Shown piece after piece: positions 27,109 to 36,237 of a stretch of DNA of 64,000 bases. Below the pieces are notes generated by a model that was not told the DNA's origin, searched no databases, and was given only the letters and a program-made list of their open reading frames with translations. The DNA lies in the NCBI GenBank assembly GCA_963578825.1, contig CAUZDW010000004.1:62001-126000 (forward strand), read 5' to 3'. The position numbers and the translations under genes were made by a program. The stretch is from JAJDNS01 sp963578825 (GTDB lineage Bacteria > Acidobacteriota > Vicinamibacteria > Fen-336). How positions within the stretch are numbered: the stretch's first letter is position 1; the number at the start of each line of letters is the position of its first letter.

Positions 27109-27764
27109 AGAAGAACGCCTAGCCCACGCGCTCGGGCACCGGCTTCACGGAGCTTCTGGATTCGCCGACCCACGTCGGGACGCCCGGGCTGGATCTTCTT
27201 GGCCCGCTTCAGCGCCTTGAGGGCCTCGTCGGTGGAGCCCCGACGGGCCAACTCGTCCGAGGCGAGCAGCAGCGAGAGCACCGCGTCCTCGTCCCGACCC
27301 GCCGTCACGAGACTCTCGGCCTCGCGGAGCCGTTCCTCCGCTGTCGGCTCGTGACCCTCGTCTTTCCCGTCCAACGGTCTCGCCTCCGGATCGGCGCCCC
27401 CCGGAGCCGCAGAAGCGGCCGAAGGCAGCGCCTCCTGAAGCCTCGCGAGGCGTCTCTCGACCTCGGGATTCCCGGGCTGGACCTCGCTGGCTCTCCTCAA
27501 TGCCTCGAGGGCCTTGTCGTCGAAGCCGAAGCGCTTCTGTTCGTCGGCCACGCCCAGGAGGATGGGGATGGCCTCCTCGTCCCTGCCGGCCAGAACCAGG
27601 AGATCGGCCAGACGGAGCCGCTCTGCGGCGGTGGGCTGGCGTCCTTCGAGCTCCTCGTAGAAGGCCTCGACAGCCTTGACGTACTGCCGGCGGGCGACGA
27701 GGTCGTCCACCGATTCGGGGCACTCGGGCGTCCGGCCTCGGCTGTCGGAGGTGACTGTTTTCAG
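27030..27764 (-). CDS. TPR-like repeat protein
   Basis: About 244 residues containing two similar blocks of roughly 100 residues. Each has the sequence pattern TAAERLRLADLLVLAGRDEEAI / TAEERLREAESLVTAGRDEDAV followed by ALEALRRASEVQPGNPEVERRLARL / ALKALKRAKKIQPGRPDVGRRIQKL. These are tetratricopeptide-like helical hairpins that mediate protein contacts. The start is unclear (a CTG at 27764 is the first candidate). The last 30 residues overlap the opposite gene and look non-native, so the 3' end may be shifted or truncated. It is divergent from waaA. Confidence 0.65.
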   Translation of the reverse strand: MKTVTSDSRGRTPECPESVDDLVARRQYVKAVEAFYEELEGRQPTAAERLRLADLLVLAGRDEEAIPILLGVADEQKRFGFDDKALEALRRASEVQPGNPEVERRLARLQEALPSAASAAPGGADPEARPLDGKDEGHEPTAEERLREAESLVTAGRDEDAVLSLLLASDELARRGSTDEALKALKRAKKIQPGRPDVGRRIQKLREAGARARGLGVLLHERRETTTNTSSTGSMARPPLTMTR

Positions 27765-27872
27765 GACACCTGCGAATGCCCGCCCTGTCCTGGACCCGTG
27801 ACACGGGGCCCGTTTGGGCCCTCGAACAGGTGTGACGTTATACTGGCGGCGTTCGAGCGAGCCGAGCACCCG

Positions 27873-29153
27873 GTGTACATCCTCTACAGCATTCTTCTCG
27901 CCGTCGGCTTCGTCCTGGCCCTGCCCTGGTTCTTCTGGAAGGGGCGTGGCACGGGGAAGTACTACCGTACGTTCCGAGAGAGGATGGGCCGCCTCCCGGT
28001 GTATCTGAACGTCGACGGCGACCGCTCCATCTGGATCCACGCCGTGTCGGTGGGTGAGGTCCTGGCCGCCCGATCTCTTGTCCCCGCCCTCCGCGAGCGG
28101 TTCCCGAGGCACCGTCTCTTCCTGTCCACCACGACCATGACGGGCAACGCCGTCGCCGCCAAGGGGGCGCGGGACCTCGACGGGCTCTTCTATGCCCCAT
28201 TCGACTGGGTGGGGCCCGTGCGCAAGGCCCTCTCGGTGCTCAACCCAGCGCTCCTCGTGCTGATCGAGACCGAGCTTTGGCCCAACCTGATTCACGAGGC
28301 GCACCTGCGCGGCACGAAGGTGAGCGTCGTCAACGGTCGGATCTCGAACCGTTCCTTCAGGCGATACCGGCGCGTGCGCTCCTTTCTCCGGCACGTTCTG
28401 GGTGAGGTCGACGCCTTTCTCATGCAGGGGGAGCCTCATGCCCAGCGGATCCGGGAGCTCGGCGCGCCGCAGGAGCGCGTCAGCGTCACCGGCAGCCTGA
28501 AGTTCGACGCCGCGGAGCCGGGCCGGCCTCCGGAGCGTCTGACGAGGCTCCTGGGCGAAAACGAGCCGTCGGATCGCCGTCCGCTCTGGGTGGCGGGGAG
28601 CACATCCCGCGGCGAGGACGAGCTGGTGCTGCAGGCGTTTCACCGTGTCCGGGAGCGGGTCGAGCACGCGCGCCTCCTGATCGCGCCTCGCCACCCCGAG
28701 CGCTTTCCCGACCTGCCTCCCCTCGTCGAGGCGGCGGGCTTTCGGTGCCGACGCCGCAGCACGCTGGAGCCGGGTGAGTGGGCGGACGGCGACGTGCTCC
28801 TCCTCGACACCCTCGGCGAGCTCGCCCAGATCTACTCTCTCGCGTCGGTCGTGTTCGTCGGGGGAAGCCTGGTTCCGTCCGGCGGGCACAACATCCTCGA
28901 GCCCGCGGCCGCTTCGAGACCGGTGATCGTCGGCCCGCACATGGAGAACTTCCAGGAGATCGCAGACCAGTTCCGGGCGGAGGAGGCACTCGTCCAGGTG
29001 CAATCCGCCGACGAGCTCGGGCGGGAGATCTCGGCTCTCCTGCTCGACGAGCCACGGCGCCGCGCCCTCGGGGAGCGTGCCCGCGGTCTGGTGGAACGAA
29101 ACCGGGGTGCCGTCGCGCGCACCGTCGACGCCCTCGAAGGCGTGCTCACGTGA
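27873..29153 (+). CDS. waaA: 3-deoxy-D-manno-octulosonic acid (Kdo) transferase
   Basis: A 426-residue GT-B enzyme from GTG 27873, with an N-terminal membrane anchor (YILYSILLAVGFVLALPWF). Family marks: IWIHAVSVGEVLAARSLVPAL, FLSTTTMTGNAVA, DWVGPVRKAL, LIETELWPNLIHEA, VNGRISNRS, WVAGSTSRGEDE, IAPRHPERF and the C-terminal VGGSLVPSGGHNILEPAA. It adds Kdo to lipid IVA on the cytoplasmic face. First gene of the lipid A/core operon; its stop overlaps the start of lpxK (GTGA). Confidence 0.95.
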   Translation: MYILYSILLAVGFVLALPWFFWKGRGTGKYYRTFRERMGRLPVYLNVDGDRSIWIHAVSVGEVLAARSLVPALRERFPRHRLFLSTTTMTGNAVAAKGARDLDGLFYAPFDWVGPVRKALSVLNPALLVLIETELWPNLIHEAHLRGTKVSVVNGRISNRSFRRYRRVRSFLRHVLGEVDAFLMQGEPHAQRIRELGAPQERVSVTGSLKFDAAEPGRPPERLTRLLGENEPSDRRPLWVAGSTSRGEDELVLQAFHRVRERVEHARLLIAPRHPERFPDLPPLVEAAGFRCRRRSTLEPGEWADGDVLLLDTLGELAQIYSLASVVFVGGSLVPSGGHNILEPAAASRPVIVGPHMENFQEIADQFRAEEALVQVQSADELGREISALLLDEPRRRALGERARGLVERNRGAVARTVDALEGVLT

Positions 29154-30157
29154 GGCGGGCCCTGGGCTGGCTCTTCGCCGCGGTGGCGCGAGCTCGCTTC
29201 GCCGCCTACCGTCACGGGATCTTCCGTCGTCGCGCCCTGGCGGGTCCGGTCGTCAGTGTCGGCAACCTGAGCGTAGGCGGAAGCGGAAAGACGCCCGTCG
29301 TGCGCCGCATCGCCGAGATGCTCCGTCAGGAGGACCATCCCGTGGCGATCCTCAGCCGCGGTTACGGGGGGAGGTTCCACGGGGACGTGCTCGTGGTGAG
29401 CGACGGTGAGGACGTGCTGGCCGGCGCCGCCGAGGCCGGTGACGAGCCGGTGATGCTGGCGCGAGCCCTGCCCGGCGTCGTGGTTGCCGTCGGTCCGCAC
29501 CGGGACGTGGTCGGTCGCACAGTGGAGGCGCGCTTCGGCCGGCGAGTGCACGTGCTCGACGACGGCTTCCAGCACCTCCGCCTCCGGCGGGACCTGGACA
29601 TCGTGTGTCTCGACGTGCGCGACCTCGACGATCGGCCGTTGCCCGCCGGCCGCCTCCGCGAGGGACCGGCGGCACTCGAGCGGGCGCACATCATCCTCCT
29701 GACCCGGCTGGAGGTCGCGACCGAGGACGAGCTGCATGCGCTCGAGGCTCGACTGGGGCCCGAGCGCACGTTCCGTGTTTCCCGCCGGGTGGTCGGCTGG
29801 CGCACTCTCGAGGGGGTCGACGCTCCCGCGCCGGGCCGGGTCTTCCTCTTTGCAGGGATCGCTCGACCCGAGCGCTTCGAGAAGGATGCCGCGGCCTCTG
29901 GGGCCACCGTGGCGGGGCACTCGTTCTTCCCGGACCACCACCGCTACCACCGCGCCGAGATCGAGGCGATCGCCTCCCGGGCCCGGGCCGCGGGGGTGCA
30001 GGCGCTCGGCACGACAGCCAAGGACGCCGTCCGCCTGGGAGGACTCGAAGGCGACACGTCGGGCCTTCCTGTTCTGGTTCTGCACGTCGAGGCGGCGATC
30101 TCCGACGAGAGCCGCTTTCGGCGCCAGCTCTTCGAAGCCGTGGGGAGAGCGGCGTGA
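29150..30157 (+). CDS. lpxK: Tetraacyldisaccharide 4'-kinase
   Basis: A 335-residue enzyme that phosphorylates the lipid A disaccharide. It has VVSVGNLSVGGSGKTPVV (P-loop), AILSRGYGGR, VGDEPVML-like AGDEPVMLA, VLDDGFQHLRLRRDLDIV, AGRLREGPAALERA and FFPDHHRYHRAEI. The GTG start at 29150 overlaps the waaA TGA, and the stop overlaps the next GTG. Length and order of motifs are normal. Confidence 0.95.
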   Translation: MRRALGWLFAAVARARFAAYRHGIFRRRALAGPVVSVGNLSVGGSGKTPVVRRIAEMLRQEDHPVAILSRGYGGRFHGDVLVVSDGEDVLAGAAEAGDEPVMLARALPGVVVAVGPHRDVVGRTVEARFGRRVHVLDDGFQHLRLRRDLDIVCLDVRDLDDRPLPAGRLREGPAALERAHIILLTRLEVATEDELHALEARLGPERTFRVSRRVVGWRTLEGVDAPAPGRVFLFAGIARPERFEKDAAASGATVAGHSFFPDHHRYHRAEIEAIASRARAAGVQALGTTAKDAVRLGGLEGDTSGLPVLVLHVEAAISDESRFRRQLFEAVGRAA

Positions 30158-31104
30158 AACGCGCACGACGCTACGCACTCGAAGCGAAGCTGGCCGCCGT
30201 GGTCTCGGCGGTGGTGCGTCGTCTGCCCCGCCGCCTGGTCCTCGCCCTCGGGCGGCGCCTCGGTCGGATCTGGGGGGCCCTGGACAAGCGTCATCTCCGC
30301 ATCGCCGCCGACAACCTCCGTCAGGCCTTCCCCGAATGGGACGAGGAGCGGGTCCTGCGCACCGCACGGGGCGTCTACGCCCACTTCGGCACCGTGTTGT
30401 TCGACATCCTCTGGATGGAGGGCCGCAGCGCCGAGGAGCTCCTGGCGCTCGCCGACGTGGAGGGCCTCGAGATGGCTCGCGCGGCGGTGGCCTCGGGGCG
30501 CGGGGTGGTGTGCCCGACCGGACACTTCGGGAACTGGGAGTTCCAGGGCGTCGCTTCGGCTCTCCTGCTCGGCCCCTTCTCGGTGGTGGCCCGTCCTCTG
30601 GACAACCCGGAGCTGGACCGCCGGCTCGTCGGGCTCCGCACCGCAACCGGCAACACCGTCATATACAAGAAGAAGGCGCTCGGGCAGATCATGCGCACCA
30701 TTCGTGAGGGCGGGATCGTGGCCATCGTGATCGACCAGAACGTTCAGGCGAAGGATGGGATCTTCGTCGACTTCTTCGCCCGACCCGCCTGCACGACGAC
30801 GGTGGCCGCCGCCCTCGCGTTGAAGACGGGGTGCATGATCGTCCCCGTGCACTGCCCGCTCGGCCCCGACGGACGCTACCGGATGGTCTACGGCCCAGCG
30901 GTCGAGTGGAAGGGGAAGGGTCGCGGCAAGAAGGACGTGGCCGACCTGACCCAGCATCTGACCTCGATTGTCGAGGAATGGGTGCGCGAGCACCCCGAGC
31001 AGTGGCTGTGGCTCCACCGTCGCTGGAAAACGAGGCCGCCCGAGGAGGCGCTGGCCTCGGGCCCGCCCCAAGCGTCGAGCCATGGACCCGGCGGCGTGTC
31101 GTGA
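30154..31104 (+). CDS. lpxL: Lipid A biosynthesis lauroyl/myristoyl-type acyltransferase
   Basis: A 316-residue LpxL/HtrB-family acyltransferase. The catalytic motif is CPTGHFGNWEFQ (HxxxxD/E, His at about residue 128), followed by VVARPLDNPELDRRL, a basic stretch TVIYKKKALGQIMR and VAIVIDQNVQAKDGIFVDFF. The C-terminal EHPEQWLWLHRRWKTRP is diagnostic. It adds a secondary acyl chain to Kdo-lipid A. Translationally coupled on both sides by 4-nt overlaps. The exact acyl chain cannot be told. Confidence 0.92.
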   Translation: MKRARRYALEAKLAAVVSAVVRRLPRRLVLALGRRLGRIWGALDKRHLRIAADNLRQAFPEWDEERVLRTARGVYAHFGTVLFDILWMEGRSAEELLALADVEGLEMARAAVASGRGVVCPTGHFGNWEFQGVASALLLGPFSVVARPLDNPELDRRLVGLRTATGNTVIYKKKALGQIMRTIREGGIVAIVIDQNVQAKDGIFVDFFARPACTTTVAAALALKTGCMIVPVHCPLGPDGRYRMVYGPAVEWKGKGRGKKDVADLTQHLTSIVEEWVREHPEQWLWLHRRWKTRPPEEALASGPPQASSHGPGGVS

Positions 31105-32084
31105 CAGGGGTCGAGCGCCTGCTCGTGCGTGCGCCGAACTGGGTCGGAGACGTCATCCTCTCGCTGCCTGCTTTGCGTGACATTCGCCGCGCGTTCCCCG
31201 ACGCGCGGCTCGAGGTTCTCGCCCGGTCGTGGGTCGCGGACCTGTATCGGGCCGTGCCCGAGGTGGACGGCGTCAACGAGAGTCGGGGCCACAGGGAAGA
31301 CGCCGCGGCCCTGCAGGGCCGCTTCGACCTGGCGGTGCTGCTGCCCAACTCCTTCGCCACGGCGCTCGTCCTCCGGCGCGCCGGAATCCCCGAGCGCTGG
31401 GGCTATTCGACCGACGGGCGCGGGCTTCTTCTCACTCGCAGCTGCAGGGTGCCTGCGGTGGTCAGGGGGAAGAGCCAGGTGTACTACTATCGAGCGATGC
31501 TCGACGGGCTGGACCTCTCCACGGAGGGACCACCGGACCCTTCGCTCCGCTCGCCGGAGGAGTGGAGCGCCCGTGGCGCCGAGCTGCTGGGCGACGACGG
31601 GCCCTGGATCGGCGTCAACCCCGGCGCCTTCTTCGGATCAGCAAAGCGCTGGCTGCCCGAGCGTTTCGGCGCCGCGGCGGACATCGTGGCCCGCAAGATG
31701 GACGCCCGCGTGGCGATCGTCGGCGGCCCGGCCGAGCGCCCCCTCGCCGAAGCGATTGCTGCCGGGATGCAGGCTCCGGTGCGCGTCCTGTGCGGCGAGA
31801 CGACCCTCGGCGAGCTCGTCGGCGTCCTCTCGCGCCTGCGCCTGCTTCTCACCAACGACTCGGGGCCGATGCACGTGGCGGCTGCTCTGGGCATTCCCCT
31901 GGTGGCGGTCTTCGGCTCGACGGACTGGCGCGAGACGGCGCCCGTGGGAGACACGTCCCGGATCGTACGGGAGCACGTCGAGTGCGCCCCCTGCATCCTT
32001 CGGGAGTGCCCGATCGACCACCGTTGCATGACCCGCGTGGAGATCGACCGCGTGACGTCGGAGGCGTTGGAGCTCGTCTCATGA
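31101..32084 (+). CDS. waaF: ADP-heptose:LPS heptosyltransferase II
   Basis: A 327-residue GT9 family glycosyltransferase. The N-terminus VRAPNWVGDVILSLPALRDIRRAFPDA, the donor-site part GVNPGAFFGSAKRWLPERF, LTNDSGPMHVAAALGIPLVAVFGSTDW and ECAPCILRECPIDHRCM are those of WaaF. It adds the second heptose to the LPS inner core. GTG 31101 overlaps the preceding TGA, and the stop overlaps the ATG of gmhB. Confidence 0.92.
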   Translation: MTGVERLLVRAPNWVGDVILSLPALRDIRRAFPDARLEVLARSWVADLYRAVPEVDGVNESRGHREDAAALQGRFDLAVLLPNSFATALVLRRAGIPERWGYSTDGRGLLLTRSCRVPAVVRGKSQVYYYRAMLDGLDLSTEGPPDPSLRSPEEWSARGAELLGDDGPWIGVNPGAFFGSAKRWLPERFGAAADIVARKMDARVAIVGGPAERPLAEAIAAGMQAPVRVLCGETTLGELVGVLSRLRLLLTNDSGPMHVAAALGIPLVAVFGSTDWRETAPVGDTSRIVREHVECAPCILRECPIDHRCMTRVEIDRVTSEALELVS

Positions 32085-32665
32085 CGGCGAAGACGCGTCC
32101 GGCGATCTTTCTCGACCGGGACGGCACGCTGTCTCACGAGGTGGGCTACGTGAACCACCCGTCGCGTTTTCGCCTCTATCCGTGGTCGGTCGACGCGGTG
32201 CGGGCCATCAACCACGCGGGCTGGCTGGCGGTGCTCGTGACCAACCAGGCGGGCGTGGCCCGGGGCTATTTCCCCGAGGAGGTGGTCCACGTGGTGCTCC
32301 GCCACATGAAGGACGCCATGGCCGCGGGGGGCGCGCACTTCGACGGCGTGTACGCCTGTCTCCATCATCCGACCGTGGGAGAGCCGCCGTATCGGAAGGA
32401 CTGCGACTGCCGCAAGCCGCGCCCGGGGATGCTCAAGAAGGCCGAGGCCGAGCTGGGGGCGGACCTGGCCCGGTCGTGGGTGGTGGGGGACCGACGGGGT
32501 GACGTCGAGCTGGCCTGGAGCGTTGGGGCCCGAGGCGCCCTCGTCGAAACCGGATACGGTCGCGGCGAGCTCGAGTACCTCTCGCCGGGGTGGGACCGCA
32601 AGCCCGACCTGGTGGCCCCGCACGCGCTCGAGGCTGTGGAACGAATCCTCGGAGGGACCGAGTGA
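32081..32665 (+). CDS. gmhB: D-glycero-D-manno-heptose bisphosphate phosphatase
   Basis: A 194-residue HAD phosphatase: AIFLDRDGTLSHEVGYVNHP with the DxD nucleophile, LVTNQAGVARGYF, the zinc-binding loop CLHHPTVGEPPYRKDCDCRKPRPGM (in part; Cys and His ligands) and VVGDRRGDVELAWSVGAR. It removes the 7-phosphate on the way to ADP-heptose, matching the neighbouring rfaE1 and rfaE2. ATGA overlap with waaF and a GTGA overlap with the next gene. Confidence 0.94.
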   Translation: MTAKTRPAIFLDRDGTLSHEVGYVNHPSRFRLYPWSVDAVRAINHAGWLAVLVTNQAGVARGYFPEEVVHVVLRHMKDAMAAGGAHFDGVYACLHHPTVGEPPYRKDCDCRKPRPGMLKKAEAELGADLARSWVVGDRRGDVELAWSVGARGALVETGYGRGELEYLSPGWDRKPDLVAPHALEAVERILGGTE

Positions 32666-33678
32666 GCACGACCAGGGGAAGCCGACTCCAAGGCCTCGTG
32701 GGCGCGTTTCGCGGCCGACGAGTGCTGGTGATTGCCGATCTCGTGGCCGATGAGTTCGTCTACGGCCGGGTCGAGCGGATCAGCCGCGAAGCGCCGGTCC
32801 TCATCCTGCGCTACGACTCCACGGACGTGCGCCTCGGAGGCGGAGCGAACGCCATCCACAACATCGCCACCCTCGGCGGGAGGCCGATCCCGTTCGGCGT
32901 TCTGGGCCGGGACGAGATGGGCCGCACCGTCCGCAAGCAGCTCAAGGCCAAGGCCATCGGGACGTCCCGGGTCGTGAACGAGCCCGGGTACGCCACCCCG
33001 GTCAAGACGCGCATCCTGGCCGGGCGCGCCCACTCCACCAAGCAGCAGATCGTCCGCATCGACAAGGTCAGCACCGTGGGCCGGCCGAGCCCCGCTCGCC
33101 GGGCGGTGCTTCAGGCCCTCCGCGCGTACAAGGGCCCTGTGGACGGCGTCCTCGTGAGCGACTACGGCTTCGGGCTGCTGAGCCCCGAGCTCGTCAAGGC
33201 CGCCGTGGCCTTCGCGCGCCGCCGCCGGGTCCCGGTCACCGTGGACTCCCGCTTCGACCTCCTGCGCTACAGGGGGATGACCGCCGTGACTCCCAACGAG
33301 CCGGAGGTGGAGGCGGCGCTGGGGGTCACCATCGGCCACGATCGGGCCAAGCTCGAGGCGGGCGGGCGGACGCTCCTCGAACGCCTGGCCTGCCAGTCTG
33401 TTCTCATCACCCGCGGCAGCCACGGCATGACGCTCCTTGAGCGGGGCCGGCCCACGCTCCACATCCCGATCCACGGTACGGACGAGGTGGCCGACGTCAC
33501 CGGAGCCGGCGACACCGTCATCGCCACGTTCACTCTTGCCCTCGCCGCAGGGGCGACCCCGGCGGAGGCCAGCCGACTGGCGAACTACGCGGGCAGCGTC
33601 GTGGTCATGAAGCACGCCACCGCCGTGGTCTCTTCGGGGGAGCTGCTCGCCGCGGTGAGGGAAGGCGAGAGCCGGTGA
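32662..33678 (+). CDS. rfaE1: D-glycero-beta-D-manno-heptose-7-phosphate kinase
   Basis: A 338-residue PfkB-family kinase equal to the N-terminal half of HldE. Seen: VLVIADLVADEFVYGRVERISREAPV, LGGGANAIHNIATLGGRPIPFGVLG, VTVDSRFDLLRYRGMTAVTPNEPE and the ATP/anion site EVADVTGAGDTVIATFTLAL. The separate kinase and adenylyltransferase genes (instead of one hldE) are common outside enterics. Coupled by GTGA overlaps to gmhB and rfaE2. Confidence 0.94.
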   Translation: MSTTRGSRLQGLVGAFRGRRVLVIADLVADEFVYGRVERISREAPVLILRYDSTDVRLGGGANAIHNIATLGGRPIPFGVLGRDEMGRTVRKQLKAKAIGTSRVVNEPGYATPVKTRILAGRAHSTKQQIVRIDKVSTVGRPSPARRAVLQALRAYKGPVDGVLVSDYGFGLLSPELVKAAVAFARRRRVPVTVDSRFDLLRYRGMTAVTPNEPEVEAALGVTIGHDRAKLEAGGRTLLERLACQSVLITRGSHGMTLLERGRPTLHIPIHGTDEVADVTGAGDTVIATFTLALAAGATPAEASRLANYAGSVVVMKHATAVVSSGELLAAVREGESR

Positions 33679-34154
33679 GAGAGGCCGCGTCCAAGGTGGT
33701 CTCCCTCGAGAGCGTGCGCACGCACGTCGCGGCGGCCCGTCGCGACGGGCGGACCGTGGCCCTGGCCAACGGCTGCTTCGACGTGCTTCACGTGGGTCAC
33801 GTGCGCTACCTCGAGGGTGCCGGGGCGGAGGCCGACGTTCTGGTGGTGGGCGTCAACGGCGACGGATCCGTCAGGCGCCTCAAGGGGGAGGGCCGTCCGG
33901 TGATGCCGGCCGCGGACCGTGCACTTCTCGTGGCTGCTCTGCAGGCCACCGACCAAGTCGTCGTCTTCGAGGAGGACGACGTGAGCCGCCTGATCCAGAT
34001 GCTCCGACCCGACGTCCATTGCAAGGGGACGGACTACACGGAGGAGACGGTCCCCGAGCGGGCGGTGGTCCTCTCCTACGGGGGCCGGGTCGCCATCGTC
34101 GGCGATCCCAAGGACCACGACACCCGCCACCTTCTCGCGAGGATCCGCGGGTGA
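33675..34154 (+). CDS. rfaE2: D-glycero-beta-D-manno-heptose 1-phosphate adenylyltransferase
   Basis: A 159-residue cytidylyltransferase-fold enzyme, equal to the C-terminal half of HldE. Motifs: VALANGCFDVLHVGHVRYLEGA with HxGH, LVVGVNGDGSVRRLKG, RPVMPAADRALLVAAL, KGTDYTEETVPERAVV. It makes ADP-heptose. GTG 33675 overlaps the rfaE1 stop and its own stop overlaps the next GTG. Confidence 0.94.
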   Translation: MREAASKVVSLESVRTHVAAARRDGRTVALANGCFDVLHVGHVRYLEGAGAEADVLVVGVNGDGSVRRLKGEGRPVMPAADRALLVAALQATDQVVVFEEDDVSRLIQMLRPDVHCKGTDYTEETVPERAVVLSYGGRVAIVGDPKDHDTRHLLARIRG

Positions 34155-35176
34155 AAGCGGTCATCGTCCGGCTCTCGTCGATCGGGGACGTGGTGCACAC
34201 CCTCCCCACCCTGGCCGCCCTCAGGAACGGGGGATGGGAGGTCGGATGGGTCGTCGAGCCGGCGTCCCGAGTTCTCCTCGAAGGGAACCCCGTGCTCGAT
34301 CAGGTCGTGGCGGCGCCGGGGGCGAAGGCTTTCAAGTGGACGGAGGCCCGATCGGCGGTTCGGGCGCTCAGACGTCGGCGCTACGACGTCGCCCTGGAGT
34401 TCCAGGGGCTGTGGAAATCGGCGGGGTGGGCGCGGCTCGCCGGGGCGGGTCGCGTGATCGGGTACGCTCGTCCGTGGCGTCGAGAGCCGGCGTCGGCGCT
34501 GCTCCTCGGCGAGCGTGCCGAGCTGCCCGCCGGGATCGATCACGTGATCGACAAGAACCTCGCGCTCCTCCGCCCGCTGGGTATCGAGGCGGTGGGGCTG
34601 CGCGAGTTTCCGCTCCCCCCGAGCCCCGAGGCGGCGGCCCGGGTCGATCGGAGCGTGAAGGAGATGGACGGTGACGTCGCGCTCCTCAATCCAGCTGGCG
34701 GCTGGGCCAGCAAGCTGTGGCCGGCGGAGCGATTCGGTGAGGTCGCAATGGGCCTGCGGGAGCTGGGGCTTCGGTCGATCGTCACGTGGGGTCCCGGGGA
34801 GCAGTCGCTGGCCGACCGTGTGGTGGCCGCGTCGGATGGGGTCGCCGAGAGGTCCTTCCCGACGACTCTCCTCGACTACGTCGAGCTGGCTCGCCGGGCC
34901 CGCCTCGTCGTCGCGGCCGACACGGGGCCGCTGCATCTGGCCTGCGCGGTCGGGACACCCGTGGTCGCCCTCTTCGGCCCGACGGATCCGGAGCGCAACG
35001 GTCCCTTTGCCGCCGCAGACGTCGTCGTGCGGCGCACGCCCCCGTGTGCGCCGTGCTACAGCCGGACGTGCCCGCGCCACGCGGGCGTCATGGCCGAGAT
35101 CCCGGCGGCCGAGGTCCTGGCCGCCGCGGAGCGCCGGCTGGCCATGGCTCGGGAAAGACAGCCCCATGCCGTCTAG
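34151..35176 (+). CDS. waaC: Glycosyltransferase family 9 (heptosyltransferase I-like)
   Basis: A 341-residue GT9 protein: VKAVIVRLSSIGDVVHTLPTLAAL, FQGLWKSAGWARLAGAGRVIGY, LLNPAGGWASKLWPAERFGEV, AADTGPLHLACAVGTPVVALFGPTDPERNGPF and CAPCYSRTCPRH. This set fits WaaC, which adds the first heptose to Kdo, and it complements waaF in the same operon. I infer the acceptor from context. It overlaps the next gene by 11 nt. Confidence 0.85.
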   Translation: MKAVIVRLSSIGDVVHTLPTLAALRNGGWEVGWVVEPASRVLLEGNPVLDQVVAAPGAKAFKWTEARSAVRALRRRRYDVALEFQGLWKSAGWARLAGAGRVIGYARPWRREPASALLLGERAELPAGIDHVIDKNLALLRPLGIEAVGLREFPLPPSPEAAARVDRSVKEMDGDVALLNPAGGWASKLWPAERFGEVAMGLRELGLRSIVTWGPGEQSLADRVVAASDGVAERSFPTTLLDYVELARRARLVVAADTGPLHLACAVGTPVVALFGPTDPERNGPFAAADVVVRRTPPCAPCYSRTCPRHAGVMAEIPAAEVLAAAERRLAMARERQPHAV

Positions 35177-35693
35177 GGACCGCGTGCCGGCCGGCTGGTT
35201 GATCGGTGTGATCGTCGTCGTCCTGGCGCGTCCGACCCTTCTATCGATGGCCATCGGCCTGCCGCTCGTGGCGATCGGCGAGATGATCCGTATCTGGGCC
35301 TCGGGACACATCGAGAAGACGAAGGTCCTGGCAACCGGGGGTCCCTACGCGCACTGCCGCCACCCGCTCTACGTCGGCAGCCTCTTCATCGCCCTCGGGG
35401 CCGCGATCGCCTCCGCCAGCGTCTGGGTCGTGCTGGCGGTGGCCGCCTACTTCGTGGCCTTCTTCCCCTCCGTCATGCGCGAGGAATCGGACTTCCTGGC
35501 ACGGAAGTTCCCGGAAGAGCATGCGGCGTGGATGGCTGTGGTGCCGCCGTTCATCCCCCGCCTCACTCCTGGCGGGTCAAGCTCCTCCCGTTTCCAGTGG
35601 AGCGGCGTCAGCCGCAATCGCGAGTGGCGCACGGTCGTGGCTCTGCCCCTGATCGCGATCCTTCCCTACGCGCGACGCTGGCTCGACGTCTGA
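35166..35693 (+). CDS. Isoprenylcysteine carboxyl methyltransferase family membrane protein
   Basis: A 175-residue membrane protein with helices near residues 10-40, 75-105 and 150-165 and the family motif GGPYAHCRHPLYVGSLF (SAM site RHPLY), then EESDFLARKFPEEHAAW. Members methylate phospholipids, isoprenoids or unknown lipids. Its start lies inside the end of waaC, so it is the last gene of the LPS operon and may modify a lipid in the envelope. A fragment of a similar gene is at 767-1053. Confidence 0.85.
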   Translation: MPSRDRVPAGWLIGVIVVVLARPTLLSMAIGLPLVAIGEMIRIWASGHIEKTKVLATGGPYAHCRHPLYVGSLFIALGAAIASASVWVVLAVAAYFVAFFPSVMREESDFLARKFPEEHAAWMAVVPPFIPRLTPGGSSSSRFQWSGVSRNREWRTVVALPLIAILPYARRWLDV

Positions 35694-35716
35694 AAAAGGA
35701 CGACGGCGGGATCGTC

Positions 35717-36237
35717 CTACTCGTGCTCGCCAGGATGGGAGCACCCCGGGTAGCCCTCGAAGAACGTGTCCCCGGTCCAGCCCAGCTCCTTCATGCCGAC
35801 CTCGGACGAGTAGTAGGCCCCGGCCACCCAGCCCTTGAGATGGGCGAGGGAGTCGCCCAGGTCCGGATCCCGCGATTCCGGCGTCTCGGGAATTGCGAAC
35901 CATCCCCAGTCGCGGTGACCCTTCGGGTGGGCGCGCTCCGCGGCCGCGCCAGCCTCGAGGACCTCGTGCTGCTCGGCCTCGGTCAACCCGACGAACGGCC
36001 GCTCGAATCGCCGGAGCGACTCGGCCTCGAACGCCGCGAGGGCTGTCAGGAACCCGCTCCGGGCCTCACGGGTGTCGACGCTCAACAGCAGGTCGACGAA
36101 GCGGCTGACACGGGCCTCGGTCGAACCCGGCACGATGCGCTCGCCGAGGGCGGCCAGCGTTTCGTCCTGATGGGGTGAGAGAAACGCCGGCGTCCACTCG
36201 CCCGCCGCCACCACCCGGTCGGAGGCCGCGACGGCGG
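35717..36237 (-). pseudogene. Gluconate 2-dehydrogenase subunit 3-like protein, 5' truncated
   Basis: About 170 residues match this family: FLSPHQDETLAALGERIVPGSTEARV, RFVDLLLSVD, KGWVAGAYYSSEVGMKELGW and the end EGYPGCSHPGEHE. The usual twin-arginine signal at the N-terminus is missing. At about 36237 the frame runs into the reverse complement of the GMC oxidoreductase gene. In other genomes this small subunit lies directly upstream of the GMC gene on the same strand, so the head-to-head arrangement here is abnormal. An in-frame start exists up to 36316, but that extension is antisense GMC coding sequence. Confidence 0.75.

Noticed and set aside
27777..29003. Minus-strand extension of the TPR gene across waaA
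   Set aside because: The extension is antisense to a well-conserved waaA and shows no protein-like pattern; only the part below about 27764 is real.
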